A DNA stretch of 64,000 bases from CAIZWU01 sp942492905 (GTDB taxonomy: Bacteria; Verrucomicrobiota; Verrucomicrobiia; Verrucomicrobiales; V1-33): assembly GCA_942492905.1 (NCBI GenBank), contig OW818657.1, positions 2,542,001-2,606,000 on the forward strand. The letters are read 5' to 3'. Below the pieces are notes generated by a model. The model did not search any database, was not told where the DNA came from, and was given only the letters and a program-made list of their open reading frames with translations. The position numbers and the translations under genes are program-made. Positions 52,101 through 60,279 of the stretch are shown here, in pieces. The stretch's first letter is position 1. Every line of letters begins with the position of its first letter.

Positions 52101-52460
52101 TTATTTCCCGCCCATTCCCCCCCTGAAAATGAAATACACCGCGCCGATCAGGCAGAGTCCGGCCCATACAAAATCAAGGCGGGGCCGCTCACCCATGTAG
52201 AAGAGGGCAAATGGCACAAAGACCGCCAGCGTGATGACTTCCTGGAGAATTTTGAGCTGGGCCAGACCGATTCCGCTTTGATAGCCGATGCGGTTGGCCG
52301 GCACCTGAAACAGGTATTCCATCAGCGCAATGCCCCAACTGATCAGGGCGGCAATCCACCACGATTTGTCCTTCAAATCCTTGAGGTGGGCATACCACGC
52401 GAAGGTCATGAAAACATTGGAAATCAGAAGCAGGGAAGTGGTGGCAGCAAGCGGAGGCAT
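52101..52460 (-). CDS. DMT-family membrane protein (DUF486)
   Basis: 119 aa with four transmembrane helices. Typical DUF486 text: SNVFMTFAWYAHLKDLKDKS, WGIALMEYLFQVPANRIGYQ and GLAQLKILQEVITL, ending FVWAGLCLIGAVYFIF. DUF486 proteins are half-size relatives of drug/metabolite transporters, and the substrate is unknown. Convergent with the GloVer gene, with 15 bp between the stop codons. A GGCGGG/CCCGCC stem between them may help end transcription but lacks a T-run. Confidence 0.9.
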   Translation of the reverse strand: MPPLAATTSLLLISNVFMTFAWYAHLKDLKDKSWWIAALISWGIALMEYLFQVPANRIGYQSGIGLAQLKILQEVITLAVFVPFALFYMGERPRLDFVWAGLCLIGAVYFIFRGGMGGK

Positions 52461-52507
52461 GGAGGCAGAGGGGTTGCGCCTGCGCGACAGGGCACTTATG
52501 CAATGAG

Positions 52508-52711
52508 ATGAAATTACAGCAGGGACAACTGTGGAAAACGCCGGACACCACCCTCCGACTCGTCAAATTGGAGCGGCTCGCCGTGGAGTATAAAGCCATT
52601 CCGGACGCTGGTCCTGGCGTGGAACCCGGAGAGGGCACGCACCACCGGGTCACCAAGAAGGAATTCTGCCGCCTGATCAAAGGGGCCACCATGACGCTGC
52701 CTTCCACCTGA
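52508..52711 (+). CDS. Small conserved-looking hypothetical protein
   Basis: 67 aa. MKLQQGQLWKTPDTTLRLVK then LERLAVEYKA and GTHHRVTKKEFCRLIKGA have the balance of a real folded protein. Short proteins of this pattern are seen in Verrucomicrobiota from memory. Divergent from the DUF486 gene across 47 bp. No function known. Confidence 0.6.
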   Translation: MKLQQGQLWKTPDTTLRLVKLERLAVEYKAIPDAGPGVEPGEGTHHRVTKKEFCRLIKGATMTLPST

Positions 52712-52770
52712 CTTCCGGAATTCAAGGATCGCTGATTTCCTGCCCGGCCAAGGCCGTAGCTTCTTCTGCC

Positions 52771-53811
52771 ATGCCGCTTCTCACTCCCCAGCAAACGGTC
52801 CGTTTTCTCATCCTCGGACTGCCCATTGGACTCATTCTTACCGGCACGCTCGCCATGTTCATCTACTTCAAGGTGGATGAGGTGCATGAGGAGCAGTCCA
52901 GCCGGGTTCCCGTGAGACGTCTGCTGAACGAGGCCGACCTCCGGGCGCAGGTCCGGACTTTGGCAGCAGGGATCGGCTCCCGCCATTCCGGGGTGCCGGA
53001 AACCCTCAGTTCTGCCCAGAAATACATCCAATCCACCTTGGGGCCGGCCAACCTGGGGTTTCAGGTTTCCCGCCATGAGTTCGAGGCCGATGGTCAGACC
53101 TATTATAATCTGGTGATTGATCTCCCCGGAGCCCCGGGTCCCCGGGCGGGAGAAATCGTGTTGGTCACCGCCAATTACGACAGCACGGCCGGCAGCCCGG
53201 GGGCCAATGCGAACGCCACCGGCGTCGCGGCCCTGATGAGCCTCGCCCAGAGTTTTGCCGGTTCCGCTTCGGCCCGCACCCTGCGTTTTGCGGCTCTTGT
53301 GAACGAATCCCCCCCTTATGCGGGCACTCCCCGCAGCGGCAGCGTGGCGTATGCGGCCAGCCTCCGCACCCGTCAGGACAACGTGGTGGCCGTGGTCAGT
53401 CTGGAAGGACTCGGTTGTTATCTGGATGCGCCCGGCTCCCAAAAGTCTCCTGCCGGTCCGGCCACCCCTTTTCCAGATACGGGCAATTTTCTGGCCCTGA
53501 TCGCGAACCCGTCCGGCGCGGCATGGCTCGGTCCGCTGGGGGCGGAATTCACCACCGCCACCCGCTTGCCCTTGGAACCCGAGGATGCCACCTCCCTCCC
53601 GGTTCTGTTGGGCACCGCCACCGCCCGCACCTTCGACCAGGCCGGGTTTCCGGTGCTGCTCCTCACGGACACCGGGGCGCTGCGTGATCCCCACTTTCAC
53701 CAGCCGGGCGATACACCGGAGCGGATCGACTATCCCCGCTTTTTGGAGGCTGTCAGGGGGATTGAAGCGATGCTCCGCTCCCTTCTCAATCCCGCTCCCG
53801 CCCGGTCCTGA
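52771..53811 (+). CDS. M28-family peptidase homologue with altered metal ligands
   Basis: 346 aa with an N-terminal transmembrane anchor (residues 10-34). Aminopeptidase-type fold: GSRHSGVPETLSSAQKYIQS, YYNLVIDLPG, EIVLVTANYDSTAGSPGANA then NATGVAALMSLAQSF, and FHQPGDTPERIDY near the end. In active M28 enzymes the strand reads H-Y-D and the loop G-A-D-D-N. Here His is Asn (ANYD) and the bridging Asp is replaced (GANANA). The Glu pair NEEP is NESP. Only the last His ligand is clear. Probably not a working metallopeptidase, perhaps a binding pseudoenzyme. Confidence 0.78.
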   Translation: MPLLTPQQTVRFLILGLPIGLILTGTLAMFIYFKVDEVHEEQSSRVPVRRLLNEADLRAQVRTLAAGIGSRHSGVPETLSSAQKYIQSTLGPANLGFQVSRHEFEADGQTYYNLVIDLPGAPGPRAGEIVLVTANYDSTAGSPGANANATGVAALMSLAQSFAGSASARTLRFAALVNESPPYAGTPRSGSVAYAASLRTRQDNVVAVVSLEGLGCYLDAPGSQKSPAGPATPFPDTGNFLALIANPSGAAWLGPLGAEFTTATRLPLEPEDATSLPVLLGTATARTFDQAGFPVLLLTDTGALRDPHFHQPGDTPERIDYPRFLEAVRGIEAMLRSLLNPAPARS

Positions 53812-53882
53812 GTGGCTTCAGAATTCCTGAAAATTATCTCGCCTCAGGCGCGTTATTGAACGTTGATCGTGTTGTGATCTGC

Positions 53883-53894
53883 CTGCCGGCAGGT
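53883..53894. promoter_or_regulatory. 12-bp palindrome upstream of the YHS-like gene
   Basis: CCTGCCGGCAGG is a perfect palindrome 31 bp before the ATG at 53926. It could be an operator. One site and no known regulator, so this is only a candidate. Confidence 0.25.
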
Positions 53895-53925
53895 TCTCCC
53901 TTCCACCCAGCTTATCTCAACCCTT

Positions 53926-54297
53926 ATGAAATTCCTCGCCGCATTGTTTGCCAGTCTGTTTCTTGCCGGAGTCGCCACCGCCGATGTCAATAAGAAGTGC
54001 CCAGTCAGCGGCAAGGACGTTGACACCGCGGTCACTTCTGAAGTGAAAGTAAATGTGGGTCTGTGCTGCTCCAAGTGCCAGGCTAAATTCGAAGCCGATC
54101 CCAAGCTGCAGCAGGCTGCGGTGAAAAAGCACGCGGGTTCCAAGGAATCGCCCGCCAACAAAAAGTGCCCGATCAGCAGCAAGGACGTAGCCGATGGCAA
54201 CTCCTCCGATGCTTCCATGAAAGTGGGTTTCTGCTGTGAAAAGTGCAAAGCCACCTTCGATGCCGATCCCAAGAAATACATCAGCAAGGTCAAATAA
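53926..54297 (+). CDS. Secreted protein with two YHS-like metal-binding repeats
   Basis: 123 aa. Signal peptide MKFLAALFASLFLAGVATA. The mature part is a duplication of about 45 residues: KKCPVSGKDVD...VGLCCSKCQAKFEADPK, then KKCPISSKDVA...VGFCCEKCKATFDADPKKY. Each has C-P-x-S and C-C-x-K-C, the pattern of YHS/TRASH domains, which bind metals such as copper. It is probably an extracytoplasmic metal-binding or sensing protein (inference). A strong terminator follows, so the gene is probably monocistronic. Confidence 0.85.
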   Translation: MKFLAALFASLFLAGVATADVNKKCPVSGKDVDTAVTSEVKVNVGLCCSKCQAKFEADPKLQQAAVKKHAGSKESPANKKCPISSKDVADGNSSDASMKVGFCCEKCKATFDADPKKYISKVK

Positions 54298-54320
54298 GCC
54301 CACAGGCTTTTCTCTCTTCA

Positions 54321-54351
54321 AAGGCTGCCCGGCAACGGGCAGCCTTTTTTT
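54321..54351 (+). terminator. Intrinsic terminator after the YHS-like gene
   Basis: AAGGCTGCCCG (54321-54331) pairs with CGGGCAGCCTT (54336-54346), loop GCAA, and a run of T to 54351. Strong stem 24 bp after the stop codon. Confidence 0.93.
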
Positions 54352-54490
54352 CGCCAAGGGCCTGACGAAACAGGCCGATGTCCGGCGGACTCCGTTCCAG
54401 TCAGGTGGCAGAAGAAGGACGGAGGAGCCAAGAACCACGAAAGGTGGCGGCGATTGCCGCGTTTGGCTGATGTCCTTTTAAAACCCTGTC

Positions 54491-55834
54491 ATGTCCTTTA
54501 CCCGTCGCCGTTTTCTCGCATCTTCCGCTTTGGCGGTTCCTTTCATTTTGCCATCAGGTCTCCGCGCCGAGGGGCCTTCCAAAAAACTGGCCCACGCCGC
54601 CATCGGAATCATGGGGAAGGGGGCCAGCGACATCGAGGCCCTCACGGAAGGAGGACGGCTCGAAGTGGTGGCCATTGCGGACGTCGACCGGCGGAATCAT
54701 GCCGAGGCCCGGCAGAAGTTCCCCAAGGCCACCATTTATCAGGATTGGCGCGAGTTGTTTGCCAAGGAAGGGGACCGGATAGATAGTGTGAACTTTTCCG
54801 TGCCGGATCACATGCACGCCCCGATCGCACTCACCGCGCTGCTGCGCAAAAAACATGTGTATTGCCAGAAACCGCTCACCCGCACGGTGGGAGAAGCCCG
54901 GGCGCTCCGCCTCGCCGCCGCCGAAGCCGGGGTGGTGACCCAGATGGGGAACCAGATCCAAAGCAGCAGCGAATACCGGACCGCGGCACGGATGATCCAG
55001 CAGGGGGCCATCGGCAAGGTGAAGGAAATCCATTGTTGGACCGGTGCCAAATTCCCGCAGGCGGTGCGGCCGTCCGGGGCGACGCCGGTGCCGGAAGGAT
55101 TGGATTGGGACCAATGGCTGGGGGTGGCCCCTTTCCGGCCCTACCAGGAAGCGATTTATCATCCGTTCCAGTGGCGCGGTTGGCAGGATTTCGGGGGCGG
55201 CGCCATCGGTGATTTCGGCTGCCATATCATGGACACACCCTTCAAGGCGCTGGGACTGACCGCCCCGCTCTCGGTGGAATGCACCGGGGCCGAAGAAGCC
55301 TGGCTCAATACCCCGGAGCGGTTCCGGGACTCGTGGCCCGATTGGGAAACGCTCCGTTATGAGTTTCCCGGTTCGGAGTTGACCGGGGGAGCCGCACTGC
55401 CGGTGTTTTGGTCGGATGGCGGGCGCAAACCGGAAGGGGCGGCTCTGGATGTATTTCTGGACCGTCAGATTCCGCCCAACGGGGCGCTTTTTGTCGGCAC
55501 GGAGTCATCGCTGATGCTGGTGCATTACGGTGGCCGGCCCTATCTGCTTCCGTTGGAAAAGGACCGTGCGTTCCGCCAGCCCGCCGTGCCCGGCAATCCG
55601 CAGGAGCATTACAGCTCGTTTGTCTCGGCCTGCCTGGGGGAAGGAAAGACCACTGGAGGCTTCGATTATGCGGGGCACCTCGCCGAAACCACCCTGCTGG
55701 GCACCATCGCGGTGCGTCATCCCCGCGAAAAGTTGCTTTGGGATACCGCCGCACTCAGCTTTGCCGGACATGCGCCGGCCACGGCCAGGGTGAAACCGGA
55801 ATACCGGGAAGGCTGGAAGATAGCCGGAATCTGA
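54491..55834 (+). CDS. TAT-exported Gfo/Idh/MocA oxidoreductase
   Basis: 447 aa. Twin-arginine signal TRRRFLASSALAVPFILPSG. Rossmann domain residues 33-155: AIGIMGKGASDIEA, VVAIADVDRRNHAEARQKFP, DSVNFSVPDHMHAPIALTAL. The family signature KKHVYCQKPLTRTVGEAR has Lys in the E-K-P-like position. A C-terminal beta domain follows (GAIGKVKEIHCWTGAKFPQA, GGGAIGDFGCHIMD). Likely an NAD(P)-dependent sugar or inositol dehydrogenase acting outside the cytoplasm, as often in Planctomycetota and Verrucomicrobiota. Substrate unknown. Confidence 0.92.
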   Translation: MSFTRRRFLASSALAVPFILPSGLRAEGPSKKLAHAAIGIMGKGASDIEALTEGGRLEVVAIADVDRRNHAEARQKFPKATIYQDWRELFAKEGDRIDSVNFSVPDHMHAPIALTALLRKKHVYCQKPLTRTVGEARALRLAAAEAGVVTQMGNQIQSSSEYRTAARMIQQGAIGKVKEIHCWTGAKFPQAVRPSGATPVPEGLDWDQWLGVAPFRPYQEAIYHPFQWRGWQDFGGGAIGDFGCHIMDTPFKALGLTAPLSVECTGAEEAWLNTPERFRDSWPDWETLRYEFPGSELTGGAALPVFWSDGGRKPEGAALDVFLDRQIPPNGALFVGTESSLMLVHYGGRPYLLPLEKDRAFRQPAVPGNPQEHYSSFVSACLGEGKTTGGFDYAGHLAETTLLGTIAVRHPREKLLWDTAALSFAGHAPATARVKPEYREGWKIAGI

Positions 55835-55841
55835 AGCGGCC

Positions 55842-57728
55842 TCAGGGCCGGGCGGCGGCAGGAGCCCCCTGCAGCAGAGACTTGAGATTGTAAGCGGTGA
55901 AGCGGGTTTCGCTGGCGGGACTGACACTGTCGGCATTGGCCACCCAGAAATCGAGGGTGTCCGGCGCGAAGAGCACGCTATGGATGTTGCTGGTCATGCA
56001 CACGGGGCGGGTCATCAGCTGGATTGCTTTCGGGGCATCGAAGTTGCCAAATCCATCCTTCACCCGCCGGACCAGCTCCTCATACCGGCTGCCGGCCGAG
56101 AGCAGCACGGTATCGGTCACTGCGTCCTTGAGTTGCGGGTGGGATTCCCCGGTCCAGATGACTTCGAAAATTTCAGGGGTGGCCTTGATGCCGCAGGCGC
56201 GGTGGGATTTGGCGTCGGAGAGCACGTAATAGTATTCGCAGGTGCGCGGAGTGCGGCGCATGAAATCGAGGCCCTCCTCAATGGTGGAGCACTGCTCCAT
56301 CACTTCACGCACCAATTGCGCCATGGGTTTGCCGTCCCAGGATCCTTCACCTTTTCCACCCATTTCGCCGAGGCAGAGTTGCTTTTCGTTCATCGCGGTG
56401 ACGCTGCCGGTGAATCCAGCATAACTGATATTGACCCAGGCGTTGCCCCGGTCGGGCCGGCTCACAATCACCACCGCGTTTTCCTCCAGCCCGGCCCCCC
56501 GGAGGTAGTCGAGGACGCGGCCATGATAGAGGTGTCCTCCGGCTGTGGCCTTGCCCAGCAGGGCGAATCCACTGCAATGGAACAACTCGGGGAAGAAATT
56601 CGCCAGCCTCACTTCCTCGGAGTCCAGTCCGGCGGCTGCAGCGAGGGCATCCATCTCGGCCAAGTGCCGGGGATTGATGAACGGTCCGGTCCGCCTCACC
56701 GCTTCCTCGATTTCCCCAAAAAACCAACGCCCCTTGTCAAAGGAACTGCCGACTCCGACCCCGTAGAGAATGCGTTCCACCACCCGGCGGATTTCTTTTT
56801 TCAGGAGGGTGCCGTGTTGCCGGCCCATTTCTTCCGGGGTGCCTGCCAGGAAAAGCACGCGGGTGCCATCGTGATCCTCCAGCCGGCCGGCCCCTGAGGT
56901 GCTCAGCAGCCAACGCTGTCCCGTCGCCGGGGGCAGGGTGGGAAGCCGGCTGCCGAGGGAACCAACGGCGGATTTGAAGAAACGCTCCAGATGCGCGAGG
57001 GCTACTTTTTCCACCTGGTAGCTGGCGTCCGGCACGGGCTCCCAGGTGGATTGGGGCAGGGCGTCGCTCATTTTCGGGGAAGCCAGCCGCAGGGTAAAGG
57101 AATTGGCGTCATCCTTGTAAACGATGCTTTGGGGCGAGGCGCTGCCGGTTGGAATAATGGCGGTCAGGCTGGGGTTCCGCACAGGGAGTTCCATCGCTGC
57201 GGCCGCCGGGGAGGGCGACAGCGTGAAAGCTTTGTGGCCATCGGCGGCGGGGGTGGCCGCAGCCGTGATGAGGGCCGGGATCATCATGATCTGGGTGCGG
57301 CTGATGGGCAGCCGGTAGAGATCCAGCGTGGTGGGCTGCACGCTGTCCGGACGGGTGCTGAAGCGGGGAACGGCGGGGTCCCCGATCACCAGCAGCTTTT
57401 TCTCCGGCACTTGGATCCACCATTGGGGACCGTTCTGGCAAAGGGTGACGGCATGCCCGGCGGCCGCGATCTGCAGCTTCAGATAGTGGGGCGGCTGCAT
57501 CTGCAGATCAAAAGTAGCCCCCTTCAAATCCTTCAGGGCACCGGTGGCCGTCTCCATGGAGCCACTCAACTGCAGGGACTGGACCGGCGCCCCTGCTGCC
57601 GGGTGAAGGAACCCCAGAGCACTGGTCAGAACCGACGTCAGTTTCTGCACCGGGGGCGTCTCTTCGGCCCGGAGCGGGGCGGAGCCGAGGGTGAGACACA
57701 GCGAGACGGCAGGAAGCAAAATTTTCAT
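55842..57728 (-). CDS. C45-type acyltransferase/hydrolase with LolA-like N-terminal domain
   Basis: 628 aa from the ATG at 57728. Signal peptide MKILLPAVSLCLTLGSAPLR. Residues 30-260 look like a periplasmic lipoprotein-carrier fold (QLSGSMETATGALKDLKG, WWIQVPEKKLLVIGD). Residues 285-600 are a peptidase C45/AAT-type domain: VLFLAGTPEEMGRQHGTLLK, PELFHCSGFALLGKAT (Cys as autoproteolytic nucleophile), HGRVLDYLRG, AGFTGSVTAMNE, TIEEGLDFMRRTPRTCEYYY. These enzymes cleave themselves before Cys and then act on amides. Substrate unknown. Convergent with the oxidoreductase gene (7-bp gap). Confidence 0.87.
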   Translation of the reverse strand: MKILLPAVSLCLTLGSAPLRAEETPPVQKLTSVLTSALGFLHPAAGAPVQSLQLSGSMETATGALKDLKGATFDLQMQPPHYLKLQIAAAGHAVTLCQNGPQWWIQVPEKKLLVIGDPAVPRFSTRPDSVQPTTLDLYRLPISRTQIMMIPALITAAATPAADGHKAFTLSPSPAAAAMELPVRNPSLTAIIPTGSASPQSIVYKDDANSFTLRLASPKMSDALPQSTWEPVPDASYQVEKVALAHLERFFKSAVGSLGSRLPTLPPATGQRWLLSTSGAGRLEDHDGTRVLFLAGTPEEMGRQHGTLLKKEIRRVVERILYGVGVGSSFDKGRWFFGEIEEAVRRTGPFINPRHLAEMDALAAAAGLDSEEVRLANFFPELFHCSGFALLGKATAGGHLYHGRVLDYLRGAGLEENAVVIVSRPDRGNAWVNISYAGFTGSVTAMNEKQLCLGEMGGKGEGSWDGKPMAQLVREVMEQCSTIEEGLDFMRRTPRTCEYYYVLSDAKSHRACGIKATPEIFEVIWTGESHPQLKDAVTDTVLLSAGSRYEELVRRVKDGFGNFDAPKAIQLMTRPVCMTSNIHSVLFAPDTLDFWVANADSVSPASETRFTAYNLKSLLQGAPAAARP

Positions 57729-57910
57729 GGCGGGGGAAGGAATAACGGATGGCCTTCCCTGCGCCAAGCCTTTTCGGCAACCGGTCCCGCCGCGGGGCGG
57801 AGGCCGTCAGCGCTGGAGGCGTCGCCGGGGGCGAGAAGAATTTTTGTTGCACCGGGAATCTGCGTCGGTAGTATCGCGCTCCTTCAGACCTGCCCGTCCC
57901 CCCGCTTCGG

Positions 57911-58816
57911 ATGCCCGCTTACCCTGCCTCTCCCCTGCTTTTGACGACCCTCTGGGTGTCACTGGGGCTGGCCATGTCCCTGCCGGCTCAGACGGCTGCC
58001 CCGGCCAAATCCGGGTCCAAACCTGCCACCAGCCCGGCCACAAAGCCCGCGGCGACCCCGGCCAAAGGGGCTCAGGGTGCCATCGGGCCAATTGCGGCTC
58101 TGCCCCGCGTGTATGCCCCCACCCGGCCGCGGGATGTCGCCCCGAAATTCCCATGGAAGCGGAATATCACCACCACGGTGTTTTGGATCGGGGAAGCGCC
58201 CGAGGGCCGGAATACCACCCCCAATCATAAAAGTTCCTGGGATACCGAGTGGCAGGAAAATTATGGCGGGTTTGACGATCCGAACCGGGAAAACCGGACC
58301 TACGACTTCCATCCCAAGGGTTTTGTGCCCAATCTGAATCCATTTTACGTGGCGTTGCCCTTCAACGACCAGACCAACAAGGATATCGCGGCCATGAAAA
58401 TTCCGTGGTACAAAACGCGGAAACATCCTGACAGCAACAGCGCCTGCCACGGGACCTGGCTGGCCATCCGTGTTGGCAATAAGACCTGTTTTGCCCAATG
58501 GGAGGACTGTGGACCCTTTGTGACCGATGACCACAATTATGTCTTTGGCACCGCCCCTCCCAAAAATTCCGAAAACGGGGGGGCCGGTCTGGATGTGTCC
58601 CCGGCAGTGCGGGATTTTCTCGGAATCAGCAGCGGTGCCCAGTGCGACTGGCGGTTCTGCACCCCGGCAGAAGTGCCGGACGGACCATGGACCCGGTTCG
58701 GCGACGGGAAAAAACTGGCCAGCGGCGGCGAGCAGGACGTGGCGGCAATCCGGGCGAAATATGCGGAACTGGTGCGGCAGCGCGAGGAATGGCTGAAGCG
58801 GAATCCCGCGCGTTAG
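57911..58816 (+). CDS. Secreted protein with RlpA-like double-psi beta-barrel
   Basis: 301 aa. N-terminal signal (MPAYPASPLLLTTLWVSLGL) and an Ala/Pro/Lys-rich linker (residues 26-55). The folded part has NPFYVALPFND, NKTCFAQWEDCGPFVTDD and NGGAGLDVSPAVRDFLGIS. These resemble the G-P-F and lD-x-S-x-A-x-x-x-L-G pattern of double-psi beta-barrels such as RlpA. Such domains bind or cleave peptidoglycan glycans in some proteins. An invariant catalytic residue cannot be assigned here. Downstream, 70 bp away, is the RsmA-Nudix gene. Confidence 0.75.
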   Translation: MPAYPASPLLLTTLWVSLGLAMSLPAQTAAPAKSGSKPATSPATKPAATPAKGAQGAIGPIAALPRVYAPTRPRDVAPKFPWKRNITTTVFWIGEAPEGRNTTPNHKSSWDTEWQENYGGFDDPNRENRTYDFHPKGFVPNLNPFYVALPFNDQTNKDIAAMKIPWYKTRKHPDSNSACHGTWLAIRVGNKTCFAQWEDCGPFVTDDHNYVFGTAPPKNSENGGAGLDVSPAVRDFLGISSGAQCDWRFCTPAEVPDGPWTRFGDGKKLASGGEQDVAAIRAKYAELVRQREEWLKRNPAR

Positions 58817-58886
58817 GACGGGCGCGGGAATCCCGGCGTGGCCTTGAAGGTTGCAGGAGGACGGAAACGGCGGCAGAGGACACCGC

Positions 58887-60278
58887 ATGGGCCGACCACG
58901 ATCATCGAAATCCAAGGACACCACGCCGGAACGCCAGGCGGCGCGGCGCGTCATGCGCGAACGTGACATTGATCCCAGCTACGGCATGGGGCAGAATTTC
59001 ATGACGGACCGGGCGGTGGCCTCGTGGATCGTTGATCAGTTGGACGTCCGGCCGGAGGATACCGTCATCGAAATCGGTCCCGGCATGGGAGCCCTGACGG
59101 AGCACTTGGTGACCAAGGGAGCCCGCCGGGTGGTGCTGGTGGAGAAGGATGACAAATTGGTGGAACTGGTGAAATCCAAGTTCGGCCATCTTCCCGGAGT
59201 CGAAGTGCATCACGCCGATGCCATCCGGTTTGATCTGCGGTCGTTTTACGCAGAGCAGCCGGTGAAGGTGCTCGGTGCGCTGCCTTATTCCTGCGGTACG
59301 GAAATCATCCGGAACGTAATGTCGCATCCCAGTCCGGCCTGCCGGGCGGTGTTCACGTTGCAGAAGGAGGTTTGCCTGAAACTGAGCGCTCAACCGCACG
59401 ATCATCTCTATGGATTGCTCACGCTGCGCAGTCAGGCCTGGTGGGATATTGCCTATCTGCGGGAATTGCCCCCTGACATTTTCGTGCCGCGTCCCGCAGT
59501 GGACAGCGGCGTGATCGCCATGACCCCGCGCCCGCGCGCCGGGTTTCCAGTGTTCGAGGAAAAGCTGTTCGACCGCTTGCTCAGTCACGGGTTTTCCCAG
59601 CGCCGCAAAATGATGCGGAATCTCCTGCCCAAACATCCGGATCATGCGTGGGAGGACCTCGCGGCCAAAGTCGGGTTCAATCCGCTGGCCCGCGCCCAGG
59701 AATTGAGTCTGCGGCAATGGGTGGACCTGACGAATGAATACGACCCCGATCCGAAAAAAGGCCATGGCCAGAGTGGCGAGGAAGTCTTTGATGTGGTGGA
59801 TGAAAACGATCAGGTGGTCCGTCAGGAACTGCGCCGCATCGTCCACGCGGAAAACCTGCTCCACCGCGCCGTGCATCTTTTTGTCTTCAATGACGCCGGG
59901 GAAATCTTCCTTCAACTGCGCAGCCATCTGAAGGACAAGATGCCGGAACGATGGGACAGCAGTGCCGCCGGGCACGTGGACTCCGGCGAGGACTATCTGA
60001 CATCCGCCGTCCGGGAAATCGAAGAGGAATTGGGCATCAAAACCACCGCCGAGCGGCTGAAACTGGAAACCACCCTCCCCGCCGGTCCCGGCACTGGCTG
60101 GGAGTTTGTGCATTTGTATTCCCTGACATGGAACAACCCCCTGCGCTGGCCCGCCGCCGAGATCGAAACCGGTCAATGGTTTGCCCCGGCGGACGTGGAC
60201 TGCTGGATCCGGCAGCGTCCGCAGGATTTTGCGGAAGGCTTCATGGAATGCTGGCGACGGTGGCGGAAAAATCCGTGA
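58887..60278 (+). CDS. RsmA-like rRNA adenine dimethyltransferase fused to Nudix hydrolase
   Basis: 463 aa from the ATG at 58887. A TTG 36 bp upstream is unlikely. Residues 30-270 are RsmA/KsgA-like: YGMGQNFMTDRAVASWIVD, DTVIEIGPGMGALTEHLV (SAM loop), VVLVEKDDKLVELV, VLGALPYSCGTEIIRNVM, VPRPAVDSGVIAM. The catalytic NLPY motif reads ALPY, so the Asn is missing. Residues 290-460 are a Nudix domain with a perfect Nudix box (GHVDSGEDYLTSAVREIEEE then LGI) like IDI/YfcD-type enzymes. No family with this fusion is recognised here. The methylase half may be altered. Confidence 0.88.
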   Translation: MGRPRSSKSKDTTPERQAARRVMRERDIDPSYGMGQNFMTDRAVASWIVDQLDVRPEDTVIEIGPGMGALTEHLVTKGARRVVLVEKDDKLVELVKSKFGHLPGVEVHHADAIRFDLRSFYAEQPVKVLGALPYSCGTEIIRNVMSHPSPACRAVFTLQKEVCLKLSAQPHDHLYGLLTLRSQAWWDIAYLRELPPDIFVPRPAVDSGVIAMTPRPRAGFPVFEEKLFDRLLSHGFSQRRKMMRNLLPKHPDHAWEDLAAKVGFNPLARAQELSLRQWVDLTNEYDPDPKKGHGQSGEEVFDVVDENDQVVRQELRRIVHAENLLHRAVHLFVFNDAGEIFLQLRSHLKDKMPERWDSSAAGHVDSGEDYLTSAVREIEEELGIKTTAERLKLETTLPAGPGTGWEFVHLYSLTWNNPLRWPAAEIETGQWFAPADVDCWIRQRPQDFAEGFMECWRRWRKNP

Positions 60279-60279
60279 A

